Assembly: GCF_965363235.1 (NCBI RefSeq)
Contig: NC_134839.1
Span: 62,685,877-62,749,876, forward strand
DNA length: 64,000 nt
Origin: Mytilus galloprovincialis
Lineage: Eukaryota; Mollusca; Bivalvia; Mytilida; Mytilidae
Direction of reading: 5' to 3'
Shown here: positions 13,030 through 25,500 of the stretch, piece after piece
Position numbering within the stretch: the first letter of the stretch is position 1
Layout: the number at the start of each line of letters is the position of its first letter
Notes under the pieces: model-generated
Seen by the model: only the letters and a program-made list of their open reading frames with translations
What the model was told of the DNA's origin: nothing
Databases searched by the model: none
Made by a program: the position numbers and the translations under genes

Positions 13030-13560
13030 CCTTACAACCAGTCTATGGTTGATGGATCTGATTCTTGACCGATGCTAATGTACCAAATTACATGTACACT
13101 GATGTTTATGTGGTATGATTATCAATTATAACTGGTTTTGATGCCATTATGGCCATTGGAACCACAAATTTGTGCATAAATATATTTGACCTATTGCTTA
13201 TAGTATCTGGGGAAAAAACCTGCATAATCACAAAAAATTTACATTAAGGTACAAGAGTACACAGACTGAAACGTTTCCTGCTTTACCAATCATGATTGAT
13301 TTGATGTTGAAAGTCATTAAGATAAAATGTTAACATAGTATCACATAAACTAAATATTATCAATGTGGTCAAAATCAGATATACCCTACAAGACATTACA
13401 GAATCTGACAAACGGATCTAAATCATGAAAACTGACAAACAATAGAAATGAGGTCAATGTCAGATATGATACATGCCAGTTAAACAAGTACACCTTACAA
13501 TCATTACATGCACCAAATGTAAATCTAACGGCTGTATAACTCATTAAAAGGGTATATCTG
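13030..13560 (+). repeat. Repeat family B, copy with internal periodicity
   Basis: Motifs include acaagagtacacagactgaa, tgaggtcaatgtcag, acaagtacaccttacaat and a near-copy of tgacctattgcttatag. This matches family B at 19805-20700, whose start is aagagtgcacgcactgaaat. It is non-coding, with short internal sub-repeats. Confidence 0.65.
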
Positions 13561-13792
13561 ATACCAAAATGTTAATGTTTTATTAAAGATCTTAGATTAA
13601 ACATTTGATTCTGAAAATTAGAGAAAATTTATCATATATTCAATTTTGCCCCAAATTTTACCTTCCCTTTGAAATCCAGGTTCTCAAATATGAATCTTTT
13701 ATACGAAGCATGGGCACTTGGACTTTCCATGTCTGCTAGAATGAAACGCAGATATTTGTATCTCCATTTTGAATATGCAAAATGAATTTAAA

Positions 13793-14055
13793 ACAAGAAT
13801 GTGTCCATAGTACACGGATGCCCCACTCCCACTATCATTTTCTATGTTCAGTGGACCATGAAATTGGGGTCAAAACTATAATTTGGCATTAAAATTAGAA
13901 AGATCATATCATGGGGAACATGTGTATTAAGTTTCAAGTTGATTGGACTTCAGCTTCATCAAAAACTACCTCGACCAAAAACTTTAACCGGATGGACGAA
14001 CGGAGGCACAGACCAGAAAACATAATGCCCCTCTACTATCGTAGGTGGGGCATAA
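13793..14055 (+). repeat. Dispersed repeat family D (about 270 bp), copy 1
   Basis: Begins acaagaatgtgtcc and ends ggtggggcataaaa, with internal cagtggaccatgaaattggg, aagtttcaagttgattggac and aaactacctcgaccaaaaac. Other copies are at 17631-17938 (reversed), 34151-34368 (reversed) and 52438-52720 (forward). The frame at 13911-14099 lies wholly inside and is not a gene. Confidence 0.85.
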
Positions 14056-14522
14056 AAATGAGATCGCTTGAACTTAAAACGAGAGGTCCCATAGGTTGAC
14101 AGGGTTAATCTTCTTAAATACAAGCATCACCAACCATGCAAATCCAGACACTGTCCATATGTCAAGATTGGCAATGGGACAATATTAGTAAATTAACAGA
14201 TTCGACATCTATTCTATGGTTAAACAGTAAATGTAACGATTCTAAGGTTGTCTGCATATTGATATGGTTAAATATCAGCTACAGGTCACAATTTGAAGCT
14301 TTTTGTCTAGTGAGCATAGTGAACAGATTCAAGAAGGCTTCTTACTGTGTAGAGCAGCTCTTATTTTACAATATAAATATGCAGACAACCAGATTATCAA
14401 TTAATCTTGTTTTATTTTGCATTTATATAGAAACAAGTGGTTTCTTTGTTTCACCAGCAAACGGGAAATTGTCTTGATACATTTTCAGGACAAACTTGTT
14501 AATGTCAGTATATTCTGTATGA

Positions 14523-14780
14523 TTAGATTTGATTTTTTGGTGTTTTAACGGCACTTTTAAGCACCGCATTTAGGCTATTTGGTGGTGACCAGTTTTTATT
14601 GGTGGAAGCCAGAGTCCCCAGTGAAAACCACCAACCTTTATTTAGAAACTGACAATCCTAGTCAATTAAGATTGGAGTCGAGTGCACCCGCACGAGCGAG
14701 GTTTGAACTGGCAACCTCAGTGTTGACTGGCTAGTGATTACAGTAGTAACTACTTATACCACTCGGCTACCAAGGCCCCT
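14523..14780 (-). mobile_element. tRNA-derived SINE with target-site duplication
   Basis: Read on the minus strand, the head GGGGCCTTGGTAGCCGAGTGG matches the A box of a Leu/Ser-type tRNA. CCAGTTCAAACCTC further on matches a B box, so it has an internal RNA polymerase III promoter. A non-tRNA body follows (about 150 bp, including cactggggactctggcttcc and agtgccgttaaaacaccaa), ending in AAATC-like units. The insertion is flanked by TATTCTGTATGA (14511-14522) and TATTCTTTATGA (14781-14792), a 12-bp direct repeat with one mismatch. The family name is not assigned. Confidence 0.88.
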
Positions 14781-14792
14781 TATTCTTTATGA

Positions 14793-16231
14793 CGTTGGTG
14801 ATATACTCAAGTCAAAGTTATTAAAGAAGGGTCATCATATTTGACATCAAAGTATGCAATTTTATTAAGAGCTTAGCAGAGTTATGCAGACAGTGGGACG
14901 ACTGATAATAAAATATATGCTTATTTGGTGAAACTGCTTAGCTCTTTACACTTAAGACATCAGCAAGTCTGCTACATGTGTCATGTTGCAAGGCAAAATT
15001 TCTACCAAACTACAACATAGCTTTTCCAGTTTGGAGTCTAAATAACCAGACTTTAGAGAATCAACTACTTCACAAAACCTACCTAAAAAAGTGTTGTTCA
15101 AGTCTTTATCTGAATAAAAAAGAATCAAATGTTTTTCAGAGGACAGAAAACATCAACACTCGATCAATCCATATTTAGTTGTATAATGTTTTCCTCCAGT
15201 CTATCTTTTCAGATCATAAATGTTAAATGTCAAATCCATTTAGTGTGGCTAAAACAATATCTCTGTAAACTGTCTGCAGACAGACAAAATGGATAATGCT
15301 CATGTGGGGTAGATCATCTTATAAATACAATAGAATTCAAAAAACAAAAAATGTTCAAGTCTCAATTGAGTATTTATAAGCATATTTTATTTGCATGATT
15401 TTATAACTGTTCAATAAATATTGCAAGTATTTCTATACAAAAGTCCATCATATAACCATATAAACAATTCATTAACATAAACTGAAGCTATTATAAGTCA
15501 GCACCATGAAAAGTGACAAATGCCAGGCATAACTTATTGGTATAACAAAAATGTATTCTTTTTATCATTGAAACTTCAGATAATACTTAACTTCCACCTG
15601 ATATTGATATAAATATAAGACTCTATCAATCATTAAAACTTAATAAAAACACCATTGCTATTTCTACCTAATCTACTCCATAAATTTCAAAAGTTCCAAT
15701 AATAACTTAAACAAAGTGTAAGAAACTAGAACTTGAATACAGATCACAGTTTGATGGATTTTTTTTTTTAATTTCTTAATAAACAGTTAAACAGATGCAG
15801 CCTGTTTAATTTCACACCCCTACTGTAATAATGCATATATTTTTTTTAAAATTTCATATTAAATTATATCATTTCAAGTCCATGTATATAATTATGCCTC
15901 TATAACCATGTAAGACTAATTATAATTAATTGATAGATGTTTCATCTCTCCCCAATTAACAAAAATAGCATTTGTCAGACTTTGTTCATTTCTGTTACAA
16001 GTTGCTTTGCTGGTAATCTCTTTTCATAAAAAAAAAACTATATAAATAGTAGGCAGTGCTTAGAAAATGAAAGGAATCTGATGAAAGCAATTGTAAAGAG
16101 AACATACCACAACTCCTTATTTTTCTATTCTACTTAAGCAAATATGGTTTCAGAGGGAATAAAAAATGAAGTCCTCCTAAATGTTTGATTTTTTGTCCAG
16201 TTAGATAAAAATTTAATACCAGATATTCATT
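14793..16231. other. Intergenic and probable distal 3' UTR of the dynein gene
   Basis: AT-rich with no exon. The right-hand part is downstream of the dynein intermediate chain stop codon on the minus strand and may be 3' UTR. The frame at 14978-15178 has no recognisable product. Confidence 0.4.
15386..15391 (-). terminator. Candidate polyadenylation signal (AATAAA) of the dynein gene
   Basis: tttatt on the plus strand gives AATAAA on the minus strand, about 1.2 kb after the stop codon at 16594. No transcript evidence is available, and AT-rich DNA produces such hexamers by chance. Confidence 0.2.
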
Positions 16232-16432
16232 TGAAGCTTGCCTTAAATTGTAGACTCATTTTAAGCTTGCCTTACATTGTAGACTCATTTAAAGCTTGCC
16301 TTACATTGTAGAATCATTTTAAGCTTGTCTTACTTTGTAGACTCATTTAAAGCTTGCCTTACATTGTAGACTCATTTTAAGCTTGCCTTACATTGTAGAC
16401 TCATTTAAGCTTGCCTTACATGGTAGACAACA
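16232..16432. repeat. 29-bp tandem repeat, 7 units
   Basis: aagcttg recurs at 16234, 16263, 16292, 16321, 16350, 16379 and 16407, giving a 29-bp period (28 bp at the last step) with unit aagcttgccttacattgtag plus actcattt. It lies about 160 bp beyond the dynein stop codon, so it is probably in that gene's 3' UTR. Confidence 0.95.
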
Positions 16433-16593
16433 TCAAAGTCTGATGAATGAACACTTTAGGATACAGATAGGTATAAAGTATTGTTCCTGGAACTTGATAA
16501 ACAAAAATTCTCTTTAAACAAATTTGTTAGTAATACATCCATTAAAATGTTTGTTGAAGTCCATATAAATGTCAGATGTATAATAAGCCGTAT

Positions 16594-19500
16594 TCATCGT
16601 AATGGTGATGTCATTGTTGATAGTGACATAGCTTCTTCTTCCCTTTCTGTGGCTTGTTGTTTCATTTCTTGTAATGTTTTAGCAAACTTGGACCATTCAT
16701 TTCCTTTAGGTGCAGCTACAGTCTGTAACATAAACAAATTGACATACATCATAGATAAAAGTGTTTTATTAAGTAAAATATATAATAAGATGAGAGATTT
16801 TAAAAATGAAAATTGCTTAAAATGATCCATTTAAAATAGACATTTTGCATTTTTCATTACGGAATGTCTGGAAGACTAAAATCCTTGGATATTTTTTATG
16901 CTGAATCTTAAAATGCATCAATTTTCAACACTTTCATACAAACTGTTCACTTGTTTGTTTATATGTGACACATTTCTGTGTTATGCTATGAGAAAACCAA
17001 GAAATCATGTACAAAATTTAAAGACAAGTGCATAGTACCATTTTAAAATTTTTTCTATGAACTTCTGTCATTAGTTTTGAAGCTTGCAGATTAAAACATG
17101 AATGGATAGACAATTGATTTGACAGATGAACATTACAATAACAAAATACCATGGTACCAAATAAGCAAGACATGGAATTTGAAAATTAGTTGTCAACTTT
17201 TTAACACAAGGTATTGTGAATTTATGATGGGGACTTAAGTTTAAAATAAGAGCTCAACAGTCAGCTGATTTGTTCATTTTTCTGTAAATATGCTGTTATA
17301 ACACTATTTTCTTTCTCCCGGTATAGATTACTATACCTTATTTAACACAACTTTTAGAAATTTTTGATTTTAAATGCTCAACAACCTCATATTTGATTTT
17401 GCCATCTAATAATTTGTTTTGAATCGAGCACCATCTAATGAGTCTTGTGTAGACAAAACATGTATCTGGCATACAAAACTATGAGTCTGGTATCTCTATT
17501 GATTTTTTATATTCTGGTCACATACCCTGAACAAAACATTTCCAGAAATCATACTTATCTTGCCTATTTGTCTATTTATCAACAATCCTTCATGTACAAT
17601 ATTTATGTCTGTTTTGACTTAACCACTTTTTTATGCCCCATTAATGGGCATTATGTTTTCTGGTCTGTGCGTCCGTTTGTTTGTCCGTCCGTCTGTTCGT
17701 TCATCTTTCTGTTCGTTCGTCTGTCTGTCCCGCTTCAGGTTAAAGTTTTTGGTCGAGGTAGTTTTTGATGAAGTTGAAGTCCAATCAACTTGAAACTTAG
17801 TACACATGTTCTTTATGTTATGGTCTTTTTAATTTTAAATTAGAGATTTTACCCCATTTTCATGGTCCAGTGAACATAGAAAATGATAGTGCGGATGGGG
17901 CATCCGTGTACTGGGGACACATTTTTGTTTTTCTATTACAAGGGACACTTATTAAAAGTTCTTTCAGTTAAAATTAAGGAATTAACATTCATACTGTAGA
18001 TTCATTATTATTCCATGGATACCAATTTTTGTTGATTTATTGGATAAAAGGAAACCATTACATTTGCAATTTGAAATATTCAATGAAATATAAATTTTCT
18101 ATAGGCTATGTTTGGCAAACTTTTAAAAATCATGAAATCAAATAATCCCAAATGTTAAAACCCATGAAAAGAAATGAATCCACAGTAAATAAGAATACAA
18201 GTTGATTGGTGGTTAGTATTTTACCTCTGCAACATCATATAAATGTATCCTTCCTATATCATCTCCAGCAGCTATATGACTTCCTGTCTCATGCCATCGT
18301 ACATGGTTTAGACAGGCATTATTATCTATGGTTATTGATGTTGTTGGAACCTAAATAAAGAAATTATAATCTCTATCAGTTAAAGTTCTATTTTCATGAA
18401 TGATCCATCAATCAATGAATAATGAAATATTATATTGAATAAGAGTGAACTAGTCCATTTCCCATCCATTAAATTTCTCAATATTCTAATTCACTTGATG
18501 TAGTTTATAAGAATAAATTTGAAGTTGCGAAAAATAAATCGCTTGCAAAAATCGCTTGGTTTACAGTATCACATGCTTTAACTTTGTTAACATGATTATT
18601 AGAGATCACCATCAATTTAAATAAATCTGAGAAAATTCAGCAAATTCAAACATTTTTTTCTACTAAGGTTTTGGTTGTGGTGAGACACTTACTTCTGTGT
18701 CATTGTTAAGATTCCATAGGTCTAATTTACCATTACCATCAGCACTGGCAAACAAGGCAGGATGTGTTGGTGACCATTTTACATCATAAATATAATCACT
18801 GTTATCCTCAAATGAATGCAAAAACTTTTGTTCCTGGGAAAAAACACAATATAAAGAGATTATCAATAACACTAAATTGACTAAGGGATGAATACAATGT
18901 TACATATTTTAATTATTTGTATTCAAACCATAAATCACAGGGTTACACAATATACTTGGAAATTTTTTTCATGGCATATATCTTACTGAAATATACATCC
19001 TACTAGAACACACCCGTATATCGCGGGTCCGTGACTGAATTAAAGTATATAACTACCGTATACGCAAGCTTTATTTTAGTATTAGTATTGTCATCTGATA
19101 AAGTCATGCTGATTATAAGATACACAGTTTTCTCTGCTTTCAAATCTTTCTGTTTGAACCCGTCGAACTGGAACTTATCAATTATTGATAATATTAATTA
19201 TTTGGAAAACAAAAGGTCCTGGAATGGAATATTTTTTAATCAACAGCATTGTCTTATATTAGTTATAAATATTGAATTCTTTGATTCGCTGTTTTACGTC
19301 ATGCCCGCTAACAAATTGAAAACTGTACCTATACGCCTTATTTTAGTCCAGATTTTTAGTATTCGTGTTGTTATCTTAGAAAGTCTAACTGATTAAAATA
19401 CTACAATTGGTAACAATTTGACAATTAAGTAGTGTCAACCCTGTGATTATGACCCGTGTAATACTATATAGCATATTAATCCTGAATACACTGTTTGGTG

Positions 19501-22500
19501 GTGTGCCTGTCAGATGCGGAAGGTACAGATAAGGTAATCGGTAACAGGTGAATATACTATTGGTATCGGTATCGGACTCGACCCGGAACTTCTTAATTAT
19601 TGGCAATATTAATTACGTGGAAAACAAAAGGGCCTGGAGTGGTGTAATTTTTAATCTACACCTTTGTACTATATTAGTTATATATAAAGTTGAATTCTTT
19701 GATTCGTCGTTTTTACGTGATGACGGCTGACAAATTGGACCTCATAATTTTAGTATTATAGATATGAGAATAGTAAGATAATATAAAACATATAAGCTTA
19801 ACAATGAAATAACAAGAGTGCACGCACTGAAATGTTTCACCTTCATTGATATTATGTTGATAGTCCTCACATAATCTTAACCTTAACCAAGAAAACTAAA
19901 AATTGACCAATGAACCATATGAAAATGAGGTCATGGTAAAATGAACCATGTCAGACAGACAGCTAACAATTCTCCCATGCAACAAATATAGTTGACCTAT
20001 TGCTTATAGTTTAAGAAAAACAAACCAAAAAACAACAACTTAACACTGAGCAATGAACCATGAAAATGAGGTGTGCGACTGACATATAATTCCTAAAATA
20101 TTTCCATATAAAAAATAAAGTTAACCTATAGCATATAGAATTAGAAAAACAGACCAAAACACAAAAACTTAACTATAACCACTAAACCATGAAAATGAGG
20201 TCAAGGTCAGATGTCTCCTACCAGTTGGACATGTACACCTTACAGTCCTTCCATACATCAAATATACTTGACCTATTGCTTATAGTATCTGAAATATGGA
20301 CTTGACCACCAAAACTTAAACCTTGTTCACTGATCCAAGAAATGAGGTTGAGGTCAAGTGAAAACTGTCTGACGGGCATGAGAACCTTGCAAGGTATGCA
20401 CATACCAAATACAGTTATCCTATTGCTTATAATAAGAGAGAATTTAACATTACAAAAAATCTTAACTTTTTTCCAACTAGTCACAGAACCATGAAAATAA
20501 GGTCAAGGACATTGGACAAGTGACTGACGGAAACTTCGTAACATGAAGCATCTGTATACAAAGTTTGAAGCATCCAGGTCTTCAACCTTCTAAAATATAA
20601 AGCTTTTAAGAAGTTAGCTAACGCCGCTGCCATCTCCCGATCACTATCCCTATGTCGAGCTTTCTGCAACAAAAGTAGCAAGCTCGATAAAAATTGTACA
20701 AAGATGCATCCAAAAGGCTTTTCAGTATTTACCTTTATGACCAATGTCTTTATACAGACTTTCATTGTGTGAGAAAGCACAAAACATATCTGATTAACCT
20801 GATCGTCAAGTATAAAGCAGGGACTATTCAAATGAAATCAACATGTTATCATCAGATCCCTGAGTATGCATACAACATGCCTGGTATGCAGCTGGATATT
20901 TGTATAATGAAATGGCTGATTTTTCACTTATGTATAAGTTAACTATTATAAGTCCTACGTTATCATGTCATAAATTGCAGATGAATAAATATTATTCTAA
21001 GTTATAAAGAGAGCCCCAAAAAAAAAAAAAAAAAATACATTTCATTTAGATCTAAATGAAAAAATTCCAATTCATCCAACTTCAAAATTTGAAAATATAA
21101 CTGTTTGAAAGTTTTGAAACACTAGAATCTATAATAGTCTACTTTAATGCTCCAAAGTTTGATTGTCCAATCAAATGAAGATGTTAAGAAATAAGGTGAA
21201 AAGTCAATCTGTCCTGGAACTTTATGGCAGTCTATACCAGTGATAGGTCCATGATGTCCTTCAAATCCTTCACTTATACCAGCCTTACTGTAAAACAAAA
21301 AAATATGTACCAAATAAATAAGTGGGATTCATTGTATAAATTAAGCTATTCCAGAAAAAAATATATGGTAGGGGGTAGAATGGCACTTGATTTCTTTTTA
21401 TATTGGTGGGATCAGGTCATAAAAATCAAATTGTGTGGTAATGTATCCAAAGTAAAATGCAATAAACTATTTTCAAATTACCAACTTTTTACTCCATATT
21501 ATGTAATTTTTAAACAGGTAACCTTCTCTGTGGTAGGATATCCTGGTACAAAGTCAACTAAGAGCAAGGTAAAGAAGTAAAACCAAGCTTTTAATCGGTA
21601 CAATTTTGGGGGGAAATCAACTGCTTTATGTGTTTGATTTTACTTATTTTGGTCGCTGTTCCATGAGTACCAGGATGTCTGAACACAGAAAAGGTTACCT
21701 GTTGAAAAAATATATAATCCAGAGTCAAAAGTCAGTAATATGAAAATAGTCTATTACCCTATATGGGTCATGGCCATAAAAAAGTGCCTTCAAACACCTC
21801 CATTTTTTTCTTCTGGATCAGCCCTTATGATAATGCAAGCTAAACAATTAAAAATTCTAACCCACAATATGGCACATATGCAATAATATATGATATATTT
21901 CTGTGATATTTGAAGTTTACAATGGAAACCATCAGGAGATTTGTTAATATATTTAGATTACAACCCAAACTAAAAACTATTGAAAACAAAAAATCCTAAT
22001 TTACTAATTTTAAACTATAGACTAAAACCTACAAAACAAAAAATGTCCATCAAACTACAAATACATCTGTTACCCAAACTATTTTGTCCCTTACCTCTCA
22101 CCTCTGCCTAAATCGACAGACCTAAGTAGAAATCATGAGCATCAATAAAAGTGATAAATTATCTCCCTTTTTATGCCTCTAAAGTTATAAACAAAAGCTG
22201 ATGATTATATGGTAATATTAGCAATTAAATTCATATCTTGTGTTAAATTTATATATTAATTCTAAGAAATGCTGAACAGTTACAAAAATTAAATGAATCA
22301 CTAATTATTTATGTAAGGCAACAGATTATCTCCTCCTTACCATGACTGAATCACCAAATTGTCTCCCCTTACCATTACTGAATTACCAAATTGTCTCCCC
22401 TTACCATCACTAAATCAATCTTTTATCTCCCCTTACCTGCCATGTCTACAAGCAGTATACACTGTACATTCCTCACTGCCAACAACAAAGTTATTGACAT

Positions 22501-25500
22501 CACCAGACAAGAAGGAGAAACATGTAACAGCTACAGATTTACTTTGTTTGAAATGCAGCTCCATGCTGTCCTGAAACCAATAACAAGATTCAATCAATAA
22601 AATATCATTTCACAAAAATAAAGAAAAAGTTATTTAAATCATATTATGCCAGGTCATAAGTTAGAAAAGTTGGAAAAGAAATGATGTAGTGTCCTAATTC
22701 ATGATATAAAATCACTACACAAATTGAATAGTTTAATTTATCAATAAATAGAATTTTTTAAAGTTGCACTTTAGACAATGTCCTTTTTTCGTCCTTTATG
22801 TATCCTTTTCTATGAAAAACTACTTATTTTTTTTTTTATTTCAATTTTCTTTCAAAACAACTTGATCGTGACTAGAACTTCTTTTTACCATTTAGTTTTT
22901 TTTAATGGTTTGTTCAATGCATAGAGCAGGGGAAAACAATTATAGTTCAACAAATACCAAACAGGTTGTTCGAAAATGATAAAAGTATAGCATTTTTTTT
23001 ATGTTGATACTTTTAAAAATTTAAACTCTGCATCATTTGAGAGTTATTGATAAAAAGTTAGAAATGACTTACCTGTGGTTGAGCTAACATATCCAGACTC
23101 CATGAACACATCTTTCCATCTGTAGATACACTGATCAAGTTGTGAGCATTCTGTGTTCCCACTACATTTACACAGTATACTGGATGCTGAAATATCAGAA
23201 ACAATTTACATTTGACAAATCAAATACTATTCACAGATATTCTGCTGTCTTGTTAAATGTATGTGCCTTCTTAAATTTAAATGTACTGTACATAAAAATA
23301 TAATTCAATGTTTTTATATATAAAAATGTGCCAGGCTTAGCAATTCTTTATAAAATATTAATACATGATTATATACTTTTGAAATATTTTTCTTTGAAAA
23401 ATTACCAGAATCACATTTTATACCTATCAATTCAATAAATTACAGAGATTGACATAAATATGAATTGGGTGAAATGTTATTTAAATATTATTAGCTCTTT
23501 TTTCATTACTTTTATTTTCTATGGCCAGCTGTCTTGTTAAAGAGAGGTTTTGAGAGAACCATTTTCATTTTAGTGAATAATTTTTAATCTGTTAGCAAGG
23601 TGAGTGTTAGCAAGAAATAAATATAATATACTAACTGTGTGGGCAGCAGCAGACAAAGGAGTCCTCTGTATTGGGGTGCGTTTGTTTACTCTGTTATCCC
23701 ATAACACTATCTGTCCTGAATATGTACCACCTACTATCAAGTTAGGGTGAAATTCGGCAAAGCACGATGACATAATGGCAGACTGAAATAAAAAACAATC
23801 TTTGATTATAGTTTGTTTTCTGTATGAAAGGAAGGGATAACCATGGCTTTGATGAACTTTTAGGTTTCAAGGCCGTACAGTATCCTATTGTTTTTAATTT
23901 TTGTATCTTTTTTGGTCTCCTGCAAAGAGATCTCTCATTATTGTACTCTTTCTAAAAACTAACCTGACAGTGGAACACATATTCTGGTGTTTGCTTTTTA
24001 AATTTCATGTTCCAAATCAATGCAACACCGTCTGGGTCGTGTGGTGAATCTTCATTGGTATTGTATGATGCTAACAGTAATTCTGGATGCTGAAATATAT
24101 ACAAATCATATTACTCATTCTAAATAACATTCAAAGTATTAGGCATCAATTCTAAGATTCTGTCCACTTTAATTTGAAATGACAGAGTATGGGAGACAAC
24201 TTAAACATTCTTTTCCTAGCTACTTTTAGAAAATTAAAAGGTGGTTCAAACTTACATGTTTAACCCAGCCACATTCTGTATTTAAGTGACTGTCCCAAGT
24301 CAGGAGCCTGTAATTCATTGGTTGTCGTTAGTTTATATGTTACATATTTGTTTTTCGTTTTTATACCTAAATTAGGCCATTAGTTTTCTCGTTTTACATT
24401 GTCATTTTGGGGCCTTTTATAGCTGACTATGCGGTATGGGCTTTGCTCATTGTTGTAGGCTGTACAGTGACCTATATTTGTTAATTTCTGTGTCATTTTA
24501 GTCTCTTGTGGAGAGTTGTCTCATCGCCAATCAAACCACATCTTCTTTTTTTTTTTTTATTTATACCACCACAAATTAAATACTGCAATACAGTAAAAGA
24601 GTCATACAGAATAACAGCCAATGATTTTACATTTCTTCAAATTAAATTCTTATAGCTCATTAAATGTGTGTTTTGCATATCTCTTTTTTTTAAAAACAGC
24701 AGTCCATACCTGTTTAGACCAATCTAAACTAGTATTTGTTCTATGTTTGGACCACCTCTCATCATAAAATATTCTGTTCAACTTCAGTCTGTCTCCTGCT
24801 GACTCACTACAAAAGAAACACAACTCTATAACATACATCAGAAGTAAGAATCAGACAATTCAATAATCTATTTACAAGTTTACAAATTAAATAATAAAAA
24901 CATAAAATCTAATATTGTTTTCTGTAATGTGATGTTATAATTTGACAAAAAGTTAACTTTAAAGTCCCTAAACAAATAAAGCTATGGATATTTAAAAATT
25001 GTATTACTTTTAATAAGTTATTAAAGAAGAATTCAAAACCTGTGGCTGGGGTCTGCTATAATTGTTTATTGTGTAATGTTACTAGCTAAATCAGGCAGTT
25101 GTTTTTCTCTTTAGAATTGATTCAAATTTTTATATCCAGTGGTCTTTAAATGTTGAATATATATGGTATGTGTTTTGCTCATTGTTGCAGGTCATACTAT
25201 ATTTTTCTACAAGAACTTACTCGTCTTTGCCCTCATTATCTCCCCCTGAATAATCCGTGTAGATATCTACTTCCTCTGTAAGCATCCTCTCAACAAGTCG
25301 AGCAGATTTACTGAAGAACGTCTGGAAATCCTCAGAATTCAGAATCTGTAGTTTCTCTTCCTCACTCAGTTCTGGCACTAAAATAATATTTATATTACAT
25401 TGATATATAAGAAACACATTTTACTGTTCATTTGTCATAAATTTGGGTCATGCATTAGCTTTTTCAATTTCTTGTTTGTTATATCATGATCAAATTGAGA

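Noticed and set aside
14136-14477. 113-codon plus frame
   Set aside because: No domain, no exon borders, low-complexity composition. It spans an imperfect hairpin (ggttgtctgcatatt / aatatgcagacaacc), which suggests a decayed inverted-repeat element.
14690-14780. Possible tRNA gene on the minus strand
   Set aside because: A and B boxes are present, but there is a long non-tRNA body downstream, a repeat tail and flanking target duplications. It is the head of a SINE.
16232-16432. CRISPR-like regular array
   Set aside because: The 29-bp period has no unique spacers; it is a plain minisatellite in animal DNA.
22359-22600. Two overlapping plus frames over dynein exon 14
   Set aside because: They are on the strand opposite a well-supported WD40 exon and its pyrimidine-rich repeats.
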